This document shows positions 23,501 to 33,811 of a DNA stretch of 64,000 nt, piece by piece. Both the position numbers and the translations under genes were made by a program. The stretch is from Coemansia sp. RSA 922 (lineage: Eukaryota > Kickxellomycota > Kickxellomycetes > Kickxellales > Kickxellaceae). The stretch lies in contig JANBQS010000001.1 of assembly GCA_027577415.1 (NCBI GenBank), positions 43,451 to 107,450 of the forward strand, given 5' to 3'. Below the pieces are notes generated by a model. The model searched no databases, was not told the DNA's origin, and saw only the letters and a program-made list of their open reading frames with translations. Position 1 is the first letter of the stretch; each line of letters begins with the position of its first letter.

Positions 23501-26500
23501 AATACTACACTTGTAAATAAAAATTTAGAGATGTTGTAGTAACGTCTATTTCTTTAGCGATGAAATACGCACACTACAAGCCATTTACAATAATTGTGCA
23601 AATACGCTCACTTACCTGGCATGCTGATCTGGGGTAATTCCGTAGACATCGACAAACGACGTAAAATCGATGACAATGCTCTGTGGCTTTGGGCACATCA
23701 TCAATGCTTGCACAAAATAGTCAAAGTACCGATCCCTCGTCTGGTCTCCACCAATGCCCCAGCCCGCTCTGCTAAGACACCCAATAAACGCAGTCAGCGC
23801 CGCCAGTGTCAATGACGCCCCAAAGTCCTCTGTGAAGCGGGTTGGTACGTTTTCGGCAACCGACAATACCATCTATATATATTACAAATCAGGAATTTTA
23901 GGCATACCAGGCCTGCTCAATAAGAGTCCATTATTGTGATATACGCCACAGGGAGTACAAATTAGATTGGTCTTTTTTTGGGAACCAAATACTAGAACTG
24001 ACCTTTGTCCGATCGATGCTCAGCCATAGCTGAGCTGCAAGCACTTCGGCAACAATGCCTATGGCTGTAATTGAGCCATGTCGAACCGCCAAAAAGGGCG
24101 AACTAGCGCTGGCCACCTAACACCGTACATTGTAAGAGATAGTTATAAGTCCACATAAATGACAAATTGAGTGCTTTCAAACATGCAATTTTAGCCAGGT
24201 TGGGAGTGCCGCACCGCTTTCTAACAAAAGCCTCAAAACCAGAATAGAACACTGTTCTTTTTAGTGGTGGCTACTTACCATTTCGGGCAACAAGCTAGAT
24301 GCCATATACTCGGGAGACAGCGGCGCCAGCTCACGCAAGGCTTCCACGGCCAGTTCTCTCGTTTTCAAGTCCCAGTGGTAGATGGTGATGGTACACAGGT
24401 GGCGTAACAGTGGCTCGCGGTACTCGGAAAACCTACACAATTTCATTCACAAAACAACAAAACGCAATATTTGGTAAACACGCATAATACGAGATCCTGT
24501 TGTGCGCAATTAGGCATGTCACTTACTCTGATATTCTCCAACTGGCCACAACAAAGGCATTGCGCATATTGCCAACCGAGAAAAAGTCAGCCAGCTGAAG
24601 CACTGATATGCCGTGCGGGAATGCGCTCTACAATTATTCAACAAATGTCAGCAAGCTTTAGCACCTCATGCCTTTGACACTCAGGCACTTGCGACAGATC
24701 TGCAGACAATGAACACATAATGGCGTATACTTACATGGCGACCAACATGCTCCTGGTAGGCAGCACTGGCAGCACGCCGCACATTGGGCTCGCGGTCAAA
24801 AACAGCAACTGATACTAGCGCTGTGGCCAGCATTGTACTCATCTCGGCGAATAAGCTCTTGGCCGCGGCGTCTGGCACTCGGGCGAACGACCACATAACA
24901 TAACAGGCGGCGTCTCGAACATTAGACCCAACCGAGTAGTCACCTCGCTGAATCTCATAGGTTAGTCCCTAGAAACCAAATAAACACAATTGTACCTGAA
25001 TAAGCCACACATGTTGGATGATCCTTGGGAGGGAGGCTCTGTGTGTATCAGAACAGTTGAAAATAAACTTACTCGCAGAACCCATGGGATGGCCTCTCGC
25101 AGTGCTAGCGGCGTAAGCAAACCACGGCGAGAGAGCTCGGCGAGGCATAAAAGGGATCCATGCCAGGAAAACTCGGATGTCATCGATACGTCAATCAGAC
25201 CTGTTGCTGGTACCAATGTCTCTTCTTGGAGCATGCCGACAACCGCAGATACAATCTCTTGCACAAGTGCACGGGGTAGACGCTCTGTAATGCGACCAAC
25301 GCCCTTTGCAGCCGACCAGCGCACTATAGTGTCCTACTCTCACATACACATACAACAAGAGTCAAACACACACGCCCCCCCTCAATCCATTGACAAGGGT
25401 GCACAAGCAAAAAGATTGTTGTAAGTAAAAAAAAGAAGCACACATGCACATGCAATATATGCCACTTCCTGCATTTTTAGAACAAAGAAAAAAAACCACA
25501 CATCACTTGTCTGGTGCGCAAAGCTCGAGCCATTGTGAAGGAGCGTGTGTGATCAAGATGCTATTCACTCTACACACAGGTAGTGAATAGCGCCTCCTTG
25601 GCTGCAAGACTTGCTGAGCTAGCGCCTCTTGTTCCATTCACACTCCCAGCCAAAAATAAAAATAAAAATAAAGCAGGCCAAGTGATGATGGCGGAAGTGG
25701 TGGCGACGCCAATACAACAGACAAGCCATATGGCACAGGGTCAAGTAGAGTGAGACAAGCTAGCATCAATGAAGATGTGCAGATTTGTGGAAATAGACAA
25801 AGGTAGTGTTTGGTATACATGCTTGCTTACCTTATCGTGCAATCTTTGCAGTAGAGCCCCGATACACGTCTCAACTTCCTCGGATATCTCTAGATCCGAG
25901 TCATGACCGACACCAGTCAAATTGTCAATACTCGAGTCGATTGTACCAGGAGCCCTGCTCTCAGCAGGGTAGCTGGTATTGGCTCCGGCACCTAGATTCG
26001 CTCGTGCTGAGGGTCTAGCGTCACTACGCTTGGTCACAGAGAGCGGAGGCAGAACAAGCAGCGCTAGTCGCTGCGCCGCCTTGGTGGCGAGTTTGCGCGT
26101 GACCGAGTGTTGCTCAAATGCATCCGACTGAAGGACATCCAGTAGCGGCCCAATTTGTCCTCGCAGCGGATCCGCCGAGTCCATAGCCAAAAATAAGTGG
26201 CACAAGACACGCAGCGCGCCATTGATCCGAACGACCGAGCCAATAGCCATTCCCTTCTTACTGGAAGGATCATTGCCAGAAGTCGAGGCAGTATAGCCGC
26301 TCGCAGCGTCGCTGATCTCGTGTGTTGCCCAGGCAATAAACGCTGGCTGCAGAGTTGTGCTTGTGTCCTTGCGCGAGAGCAAGCGAGCGAGCATCACTGC
26401 TGCGCCCTCCATGTCGCACCCAGACCGACGCAAGTAAAATTGGCCCAGCTCTATCCACAAATCAACTAACGCCTTGCCACTGCTCGCTGAACTAGCCTGG

Positions 26501-27132
26501 ACATTGCTTGAGGTCGAGGGGTTGAGCGGTGGCAGGTTTGCAATTCCGCTGTCGATAGACTCTAGGTCAAACGGAACCATCGATAGCAGAGACAGCCAAA
26601 TCAGCATGACATACCGCGCTGTCCACCCAGATCCACCTGGATTGGCGGTGTGTCGCCAAAGCGTGGCAAACACGGGTTCGACATCAGCTACGCTGTGAGG
26701 AAAGAACCGCAGAACGACTTTGTAGCCACGCACCTTGCACAATATGTAGACGAGCTCAAAAATGCCATTCATGCGAGCAGCGCTTACGCCTGCTTTCTGA
26801 GCGGCAATGTCGTCGGCCGAGATGTCTGCTGCTGAGCTTTCGTGGTATGCGTGCACATACTCCTCGATCACTGCCATGAGCCGGCTAACAATGCGCTCCA
26901 AGTACGGATCCAAACACGTAGGCTGTTCCTGGTAAAGCTCCAGCATAGAGCACATCACACGGATCGTGTGCTCCTCATCCGCAGGCACGCTAGTCTGAGT
27001 CCAAGTCTCTGTCATACTGGCGCTTTCAACGATTGTGTCTAGCATCGTGAGAAACGCCTCGTGCTCCTTGAAGAACGTCGGTGCGCTTCCGACATCGTCT
27101 CCAGTTGCTGCCTCGTGCTTATCGTCTGCCAT
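20583..27132 (-). CDS. TBCD: Tubulin-folding cofactor D (TBCD)
   Basis: Thirteen exons, each phase-checked: 27132-25831, 25333-25073, 24968-24735, 24627-24527, 24432-24279, 24116-24003, 23872-23616, 23504-23320, 23201-22781, 22305-22140, 21619-21405, 21174-21006 and 20798-20583. They join into 1264 residues (human TBCD has about 1190). The product is a HEAT-repeat beta-tubulin chaperone working with cofactors A, C and E to assemble alpha/beta-tubulin in the cytosol. The family is clear from DTIVRWSAAKGVGR at the exon 1/2 junction, WHGSLLCLAELSRRGLL, VGSNVRDAACYVMWSFAR, REPNVRRAASAAYQEHVGR and DSRGDVGSWVR, in the family order. All introns use GT donors, one of them GTCAGT. The start is the MADDKHEAATGDD methionine; an upstream hydrophobic extension in the same frame looks untranslated. 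Introns at 25334-25830, 22306-22780 and 21620-22139 are about 500 bases each, the rest near 100-250. Confidence 0.93.
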
Positions 27133-27436
27133 AGAACAAAGATAATATAGCGCTTTGTGCTGTCTCGTGTAGAAAGTTAAAATGGCGAACAATATGCAGT
27201 CAAACATGATGTGCACGCTCTAAATTGATCGATTGATTGATTCGCTGAATAGAGATGTTGTATGGGCTCTGGACTGATGAGTAGTCAAAATGGTGGCTGT
27301 CACTAGCGGCCATGTGTAGAAAGATGTTGTCTATCGTGTTTCCACCACAGCTGGTATGCAGTACAATATCAAGGGTAAAAACAAAGTCTATATATATACA
27401 CGGACCAAAACCACCCAGTCTCGCCTCAGTGTGCTA
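27133..27436 (-). promoter_or_regulatory. Short spacer between TBCD start and haspin stop
   Basis: 304 bases separating two minus-strand genes, carrying the TBCD promoter and the haspin-side 3' flank. I see a (GATT)n-like run near 27228-27241 and a TATATATA stretch near 27390, and no gene. Confidence 0.4.
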
Positions 27437-30400
27437 CTAGCTCTTGTATAGGTCGAGCAAGGCGCACTTGAGTACATCCGACGTTGATTCGCACTGCTCG
27501 AACTCTCTGATCCAGCGCTTGAGAAGCTCTTGGCCAGCAGCGCGCTTGAGCTCAGGAGGCACCGCATCGAAAGCCAGGCCAAGCTTGCTTTCAGCAAATT
27601 CTAAAAGCTCGTGCTTGATAGCAGGGGCCTTTGTTACCAGGATCTTTTGGAAAGCGTAGGTCAGCCACATTACGTTCGTGTGTGGGTGAAACCCTTCCCA
27701 GTCGTCCTTCGAGCACTGGCGCATTTGGCGATACACGTCATACTGGATGTCGCCCTGGCCCTGGAACAGCGATTCATCCTTTAGCGCCACGTAAAACACG
27801 TTCTTGGCCGGATCGTAGTTGGCGGGTTTGTTGGCAGCCACATCGCCAGCGTCATTGTCGATGTGTAGTCGAGACAGCGTATAGTCGATAATCGTACACC
27901 GCACCTTGTAGCTTGGGATAGACATGAGCGCACTCTTGACTCGGGCGCCAGTTGGCGGCAGCTGGTACAAAAACGTCTGGTTGCTGTTGGACCGAGTAAC
28001 CATGATGTTGCCCCAGTGCAAGTCGCGGTGCTCAAACTGGTTGTGGCGCTCTGCCAGGGCCATTGACAGCGCGAGTTGTCTGATGATGCTGCGCGCCTCC
28101 TTCCAAGTCGACACTGGCGCGTTCTCGAGCGTCTCGCCGCCCATCTCCAGGACAAACACGGCAAACAGCTGGTTGGGCGGGTAGTAGTCAGGGCGCATAT
28201 TCTCGCACAGATCAGGGTACTCGGCCTTCCACCTGTCCCACGCGCGTAATAGCGGTGCTGGCAGTGGTCCCTGGCAGATGCACACTCGGAATGCCTTGAC
28301 AAAGTTGGCGCCCAACTCACGCTCCTTTGGCTTGAGCGGCTTTTTGACTTGCATTCGCGCCTCCTGTAGCTTGGCGCGCTCCCGCTCGGACAGTCGACTG
28401 AGAGCTAGCGTGGCGCCAATCTCTTGGTACAAGTCACGAAGAGTGGTTTGGGGCTCACCAGTACCAGATTTTACGGCCGAGTTTCCAAACGGAATAACCT
28501 TCAGTGCAACTTGCATTAGCCGCTCGCCCTTGACTTTACCCTTCTTGCTATTGAAGTTGTCGTAGCGAGTTCGCGGTACGTATCGCCATTGCGCAGAAAA
28601 CACTTCGGAGTAGGTCGCTTCTCCGATCTTGCACAACCCCGATTCGCTCTCCATCTCGCCCATTTGCGCATCGCTAAGCTGGGCCGCGTCGAGCTCGGGA
28701 AGCAGCACTCCGCACGCCTGAAGTCCGCCTGAAACCCAGTCAAGTGGAGCGGTTTGCCCACAGGCAGCCAAAATGTGGCCCTTTTGCACGTACCGGCGCG
28801 CAGGTAAAAAGGGCACTCGCGTTTCCTCGATATCCAGCTCGCCCGAAGCATCCCCGCCGCTTGTGCTCATGCGACCCGTATCACTGCCGTTGCTAAGGCG
28901 TAAGAGCGGAGCGGCAGGCAGGCTCGGTCGAAACGGCTCGCTAATCCGTATTCTGCTGGATAAGGCGCCAGGCGTCGACCCTGGCTGGGCTATGCTCGAA
29001 ATGGCTGAAACCATGTCGCCTCCATGACTGGCTCTAACGATTGCTGGCTTAAAATGCGTCATTGGGTGTTGGGGCGAGTAGATGACACGGTGTGGAGTGG
29101 CTACTCGCGACGGGCTGTGCGGTACATCGGGCAAATAACCGGCAGATGTTTGCCTGTCTTTTCGAGGAGTCGATGCTGGCCGTGGTGTTTTGAGGTGGTC
29201 AGTGACTCGACGGCTGCCTTGTTGAGGCCGCGGTGGAGTGTGTTGAGAATGAATCGATGCAGACTCTAGCGGAGAGTCGTGCCTGTCATGCAAGGTACTT
29301 TGGGCAGCAACTTCCAGTAGCGTTTGTGGAATCGGTATCGGAGAAGACTCGGCATTGGGCTGACTTTTGTGAACAGTAGTGCTGCGTCTGGTTGGCGTAG
29401 ATAGCAGATCGTGCTGAGTATTGGCCTCCGTTGCACCCTCCAACTGAGCCTCTTGGTCAATGTCATCCATTTCGAACGTCTGTACTCGAGCGTTGCGTGG
29501 AGCCTTGAAGCGCATGGGTCGCGTACCAAGAATCTGTCGTTGCTGTAAAATACTCCCGTCCATCTCATACTCCATGTCTCCAATGTGCTGCTCGCTGTGT
29601 GCGTCATTTGTGTTGACGTGCGCAGATGGAGTTGTAACAGCCATGTCGCTATCGGCAAAAGGATCGTTAGACTTGCGTCTCGCTTCGTCTGGTGGTAGCC
29701 GCAGTAGCCGCGAGGACCGACGCCTTCCATCCGAGACAACAACATCAGCCGTGCTAGCGAGGATACATTGCGTTGGCTGGGCGGATGTTTGTGCAGAATC
29801 AAGACTGCTATTAGGAACCAACGACTGTCTATTCCCATGGTTGGGACTTTGGATAACAATGTCGCTAGTTCTCGGTGGCAAATCATCTCCGACATCCATA
29901 GCTTCAGTCGATAAGGGAGGATCGACCACGATCGGTGCTCGATCGGCAGCTGTGGGGCGCCTTCCTCTAGCTGTTGTCCGGCGTCGAGTAACGTTACCCC
30001 CAGAAATCGGGCTTTGCTCGATCTTTAGACTCTCGACTTTGGCGGCTGTGTTCACGCCAAGACCAAGCGACAGATCGGAAGAGTCGACGGTATCAACAGT
30101 ACCATTACCAATGATTCTACTCGAGACAGCAACCACATAGTTATGATCAGACGGCGCTTCGATATCGCTCAGAATAGGGTCTTCTAATGTCGCTCTGGCA
30201 GCTGTAATGGCATTCGCAAACGGGTCTATGTTAGTATCGGCATGTAGTCTAGATGCCTTGCACGGCCGTCCCTGTTGCTTCGTCGAGCTGTGAGTAGACG
30301 CGTTGCTAGTGCGGGCCCTGGTCGTTCGTCTCGGCATTGCTTCCTCGAGGGGCTTTGACTCAGCAGCAGCTTGCTCGATATACTGTTGGACCAAAGAAAC

Positions 30401-31197
30401 TGGCTCGTGCAATACGCCATTGGCTAAATCACTGTCTACCACAGCTGTCGCGTTTGAGTATTCTAGTTCGTCGACCAAAAGTTGCGATGAGGGACAGACC
30501 GCGTCTTGTCCTTCTAGCCGAGTCTCCGATTCTATACAGAAAAAAGAAGGCGGAACCGAGTACTTTTTTGCTTTAGATATAGTGCCTTGTAGTGCTACTT
30601 TGCTTATCGTGTGTATATGTTTAACTTACCTTGAGTAGTTGATAGCGAGGGCACTGGCGTGGTATCCAATAGCTTGGCTGCCTTGCGAGTAGGCCTGGGT
30701 TTGGAAGCGCGCGATGTCTGGGCACGCTTACTTGGACGCTTTTCTGCAGGCTTTGTTTGTTCCGGCGGTATCAACTCTGTCTCCAACGGTTTGGGTTTGC
30801 GCGCTCGCGAACTGGAGACTTTCTTCGATTCAACCAGAGTAGAGATAACAGCAATGCTAGTAGGCGTGCTGTCAGATCGTTTAGCACGCGTTGCTTTACT
30901 CGCCGTTGGCTCCACTACCTGACTTGTCTCTGGTAGAGGCTCCTCTACTAAAGGTGTGAAAGCGGGAGGTGGCGGCGGCGGCGGTTGAGAAGGCGTCTCA
31001 AAATCGCTGTCAGAACTGGAGTCTAGCAATTCGGCTACAAGCTTACGAGTGCCAGTCATTCGGGCAAATTCTTCAGCGACCTTGGCCTCTCGGTTGACAA
31101 TCCGCTGTCGAAATCGTCCGTATGTCTTGACTAATTGTGGGCCAGTGCTTCCTCCTCCTCCTCCTCCGAGACGAGAGCGCGACGCAGAATACTCCAT
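27437..31197 (-). CDS. Haspin-like histone H3 kinase
   Basis: Two exons, 31197-30630 and 30531-27437, join in phase (G plus AA gives Glu) into 1220 residues. Exon 1 is disordered, with a six-glycine run and a proline run (PSQPPPPPPPAF). The C-terminal third is an atypical kinase: loop GEATYSEVFSAQW near residue 825, VALKVIPFG, catalytic EHRDLHWGNIMV near 1024, and DYT in place of DFG (TIIDYTLSR) near 1072. HRDLHWGN plus DYT is the haspin signature, and FHPHTNVMWLTY matches the haspin C-lobe. Haspin phosphorylates histone H3 Thr3 in mitosis and recruits the chromosomal passenger complex to centromeres. Its long N-terminal part with basic and Ser/Thr-Pro stretches is typical. It is divergent from the dihydroxyacetone kinase gene, with about 715 bases between the start codons. 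Confidence 0.93.
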
Positions 31198-31912
31198 ATT
31201 AGGGCTGTGAATGAAATCGACACACAGGGTATACCAGAATTAGAAGAAGAAGAAGAAGAAAAAAGAAGAAAATAATAGTAACAATGTCAACAAAGGCGTA
31301 ACCAATGTCTACCAATTACGACACCCTTGAGCGAAAAAAATATCGTAAACATCCTAAATGAGTCGAGCCAAATACGCGACTCGGCTCGCACAGTTGCATG
31401 ATAGTGGAAGAAAGGATCTGCATGCGGTCAGGCCAGAATACAGTTCCGCTTGACGAAAGAAGGCGTGAGGTGATCTGTGCGACTGAAAACAAAAATGTCC
31501 GTTGATGAAGTAGGGGCCTAAGCGGACGATGCATGCGCCATGGCGAGGATTAACGCTGCCCGTGTGACCGGGAGCGTGCGAGCGGGGCGGTGTACGAGCA
31601 GCGAATGTAATGCGATGTCCCCGAGGCACTGTAGCCTGTTTGTCTTAAATTAGCAAGAGGAGCACGTTTATCTTGCAGTCAGCAGTTGCAAAAAACCACC
31701 AACTATCGTGCGGGGCCGTGCGGCGCTCAGGCGTCCGAGACAGCCAGGGAGATAAATAGACAGAGGCCCCCCCTCGTCCCCACTCGCACAGACCCGCAAT
31801 TGAAATCGTCCACTTCTATCTCACTTCTTTTTTTTTTTTTTTCTTAGTTCTCGCCTACTTTAAACTACCCCTTCTTTCACATATCTGCAAGTATCGTCTA
31901 TTCTACAAGAAT
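31198..31912. promoter_or_regulatory. Bidirectional promoter between haspin and dihydroxyacetone kinase
   Basis: No coding signal. On the plus strand a GATAAATAG element near 31751 is followed by a T-run (about 31828-31843) ending in CTTAG, and a pyrimidine-rich stretch, just before the kinase ATG at 31913. The T-run with its AG could be a 5'UTR splice acceptor. The haspin side has an AGAAGA-rich repeat near 31242-31270. Confidence 0.45.
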
Positions 31913-33670
31913 ATGTCTGCCGGAAAGCACTTTGTCTCTGATCCCAAGGATCTCGTCAGAAACAGCCTCTCTGGTCTGGTATCCGCCAACCCTCACTTGG
32001 CCCTCGATGAGAAGGAGAAAGTCACCTACGTCAAGGACCTGGCTACGCTGCGCACGAAGCAAGTCACGCTCTTCTGCGGCGGCGGCAGCGGCCATGAGCC
32101 AGCTCATGCCGGATTCGTCGGCCATGGAATGCTCACCGCGGCCGTCTCTGGCCACGTCTTTGCCTCACCAACATCGTCGCAAGTACTCTCCTGCCTGCGC
32201 CGCGTATACTCTGAGGAGCACGGCACGCTTGTCGTGATCAAGAACTATACCGGCGATGTGCTGAACTTTGGCCGTGCCGTCGAGCGCTTCAAGTCCGAGA
32301 GTGTCAACCTGGGCAAGCCTCTTCCCAAGGTGGCCATGGTGGTCGTCGACGATGATGTTGGCGTGGTCAACCCCAACGACGATGACGAAGGAGGTGTGGG
32401 CCGCCGAGGACTAGCAGGAACTGTTCTAGTCAACAAGTTTGCCGGTGCAAAGGCTGCCAGCGGCGGATCTCTAAGCCAGGTCAAGGAAGTTGCCGAGTAC
32501 GTCATCTCCAACACATTCACTATCGGTTGCGCCCTCAACGCTGCGTCGGTCCCCGGACAGGGACTGCCACGTGTGCTGGGTGACGATGAAATCGAGATCG
32601 GCATGGGTATCCACAACGAGCCCGGTTTTGAGACCAAGAAGCCTCAGCCCGCAGACATCTTGATACCGTCGCTAGTAGACCACATTGTTAATAGCGCTCC
32701 CTTCAAGAAGGCCCACACTGCCCGCACCGGTCGCGTTATTCTCATGGTCAACAACCTCGGCGCTACCTCCAACCTGGAGTTGGGCCTAGTTACCAAGCTA
32801 GCCGTCGATGCTACTCGCAATTGCGGCCTAGAGTCCGTGCGCGTCTACTCGGGCACATATATGACTGGCCTGGCCATGCCCGGCGTCAGCATCTCTCTTC
32901 TGGTTCTGCCAGAAGACGAAACACACCGCAACGAGCTACTCGCCCTAGCCGACCAGTCAGCCCAGTGCCCTGGCTGGGTCAACCAGACCTGGATCGAGGA
33001 CGCCGGCTGCACCGACGAGTCCGCAAGGGCACCTGCCGTACAGGTAAAGCCAGCATCGAATGAGACCTGGGAGAAGGTTATCGCCTTGGCCTACCGCAAT
33101 GTAGTTGCCGACGAGCCCCAAGTGACCTTGCTAGATCAGCTCATGGGCGACGGCGACTGTGGACAAGTCCTTCTCTCAGGCGCAACTGCCATCAACGACG
33201 CAGCACAATCGACTCAGTTGCCTCTGAACGACCCAGCAGCCGCCCTCGCACGCATCTCGTCCATCGTGGAGGACGCAATGGGTGGAACTTCGGGCATTAT
33301 CTACTGCCTGTTCCTTGACGGCCTAGCGCAGCAGCTCCGCAGTCTGAATGTGGCCGACAACGCCTCGCTCAACTCTCAGCTCTGGGGCCAGGCCATGCTT
33401 GGCGCTCTGGACACCCTGTACCAATACACTACGGCGCGTCCTGGTCACCGCACTCTGATTGACGCGCTTGAGCCCTTTGCTAGCACTTTGGCCAAGAACG
33501 GTAGCCTGGAGCAGGCTCTTGATGCCGCTGACAAGGGTGCCGCTGCCACCGCTCACATGCAGCCCAAGCGCGGCCGGGCTGTGTACGTCCAACAAAAGGA
33601 CAATTTGGCTGATGCCGGCGCGGCTGGACTGGTGTCAGTGCTGAAGGGAATCGTCAGCGCTCTCCAATAA
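31913..33670 (+). CDS. DAK1: Dihydroxyacetone kinase (DhaK-DhaL fusion)
   Basis: An intronless frame of 585 residues, the usual length for ATP-dependent eukaryotic dihydroxyacetone kinases. The N-terminal DhaK domain (about 1-335) contains FCGGGSGHEPAHAGFVGHGM, the segment TIGCALNAASVPGQG that holds the region of the substrate-binding histidine, and EIGMGIHNEPG. The C-terminal DhaL ATP-binding domain (about 395-580) contains LLDQLMGDGDCGQV, whose aspartates bind Mg-ATP, and GGTSGIIYCLFLDG. The enzyme phosphorylates dihydroxyacetone to DHAP (and glyceraldehyde), for glycerol use and detoxification in the cytosol. Codon use is more strongly C-biased than in neighbouring genes, which suggests high expression. 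The 3' end faces the convergent PH-domain gene 141 bases away. Confidence 0.96.
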   Translation: MSAGKHFVSDPKDLVRNSLSGLVSANPHLALDEKEKVTYVKDLATLRTKQVTLFCGGGSGHEPAHAGFVGHGMLTAAVSGHVFASPTSSQVLSCLRRVYSEEHGTLVVIKNYTGDVLNFGRAVERFKSESVNLGKPLPKVAMVVVDDDVGVVNPNDDDEGGVGRRGLAGTVLVNKFAGAKAASGGSLSQVKEVAEYVISNTFTIGCALNAASVPGQGLPRVLGDDEIEIGMGIHNEPGFETKKPQPADILIPSLVDHIVNSAPFKKAHTARTGRVILMVNNLGATSNLELGLVTKLAVDATRNCGLESVRVYSGTYMTGLAMPGVSISLLVLPEDETHRNELLALADQSAQCPGWVNQTWIEDAGCTDESARAPAVQVKPASNETWEKVIALAYRNVVADEPQVTLLDQLMGDGDCGQVLLSGATAINDAAQSTQLPLNDPAAALARISSIVEDAMGGTSGIIYCLFLDGLAQQLRSLNVADNASLNSQLWGQAMLGALDTLYQYTTARPGHRTLIDALEPFASTLAKNGSLEQALDAADKGAAATAHMQPKRGRAVYVQQKDNLADAGAAGLVSVLKGIVSALQ

Positions 33671-33811
33671 ACGCGGATATGTTACTACTAGCGACACACA
33701 CATTTACAATTTTTAATATAAACTTATCCTACCAAATCTCGAGCAAAACTTCCAGACAAGGTGCTTTATTAATTGGACTACTAGTAGGCACAAAAAAACA
33801 AAAGCAAATAT

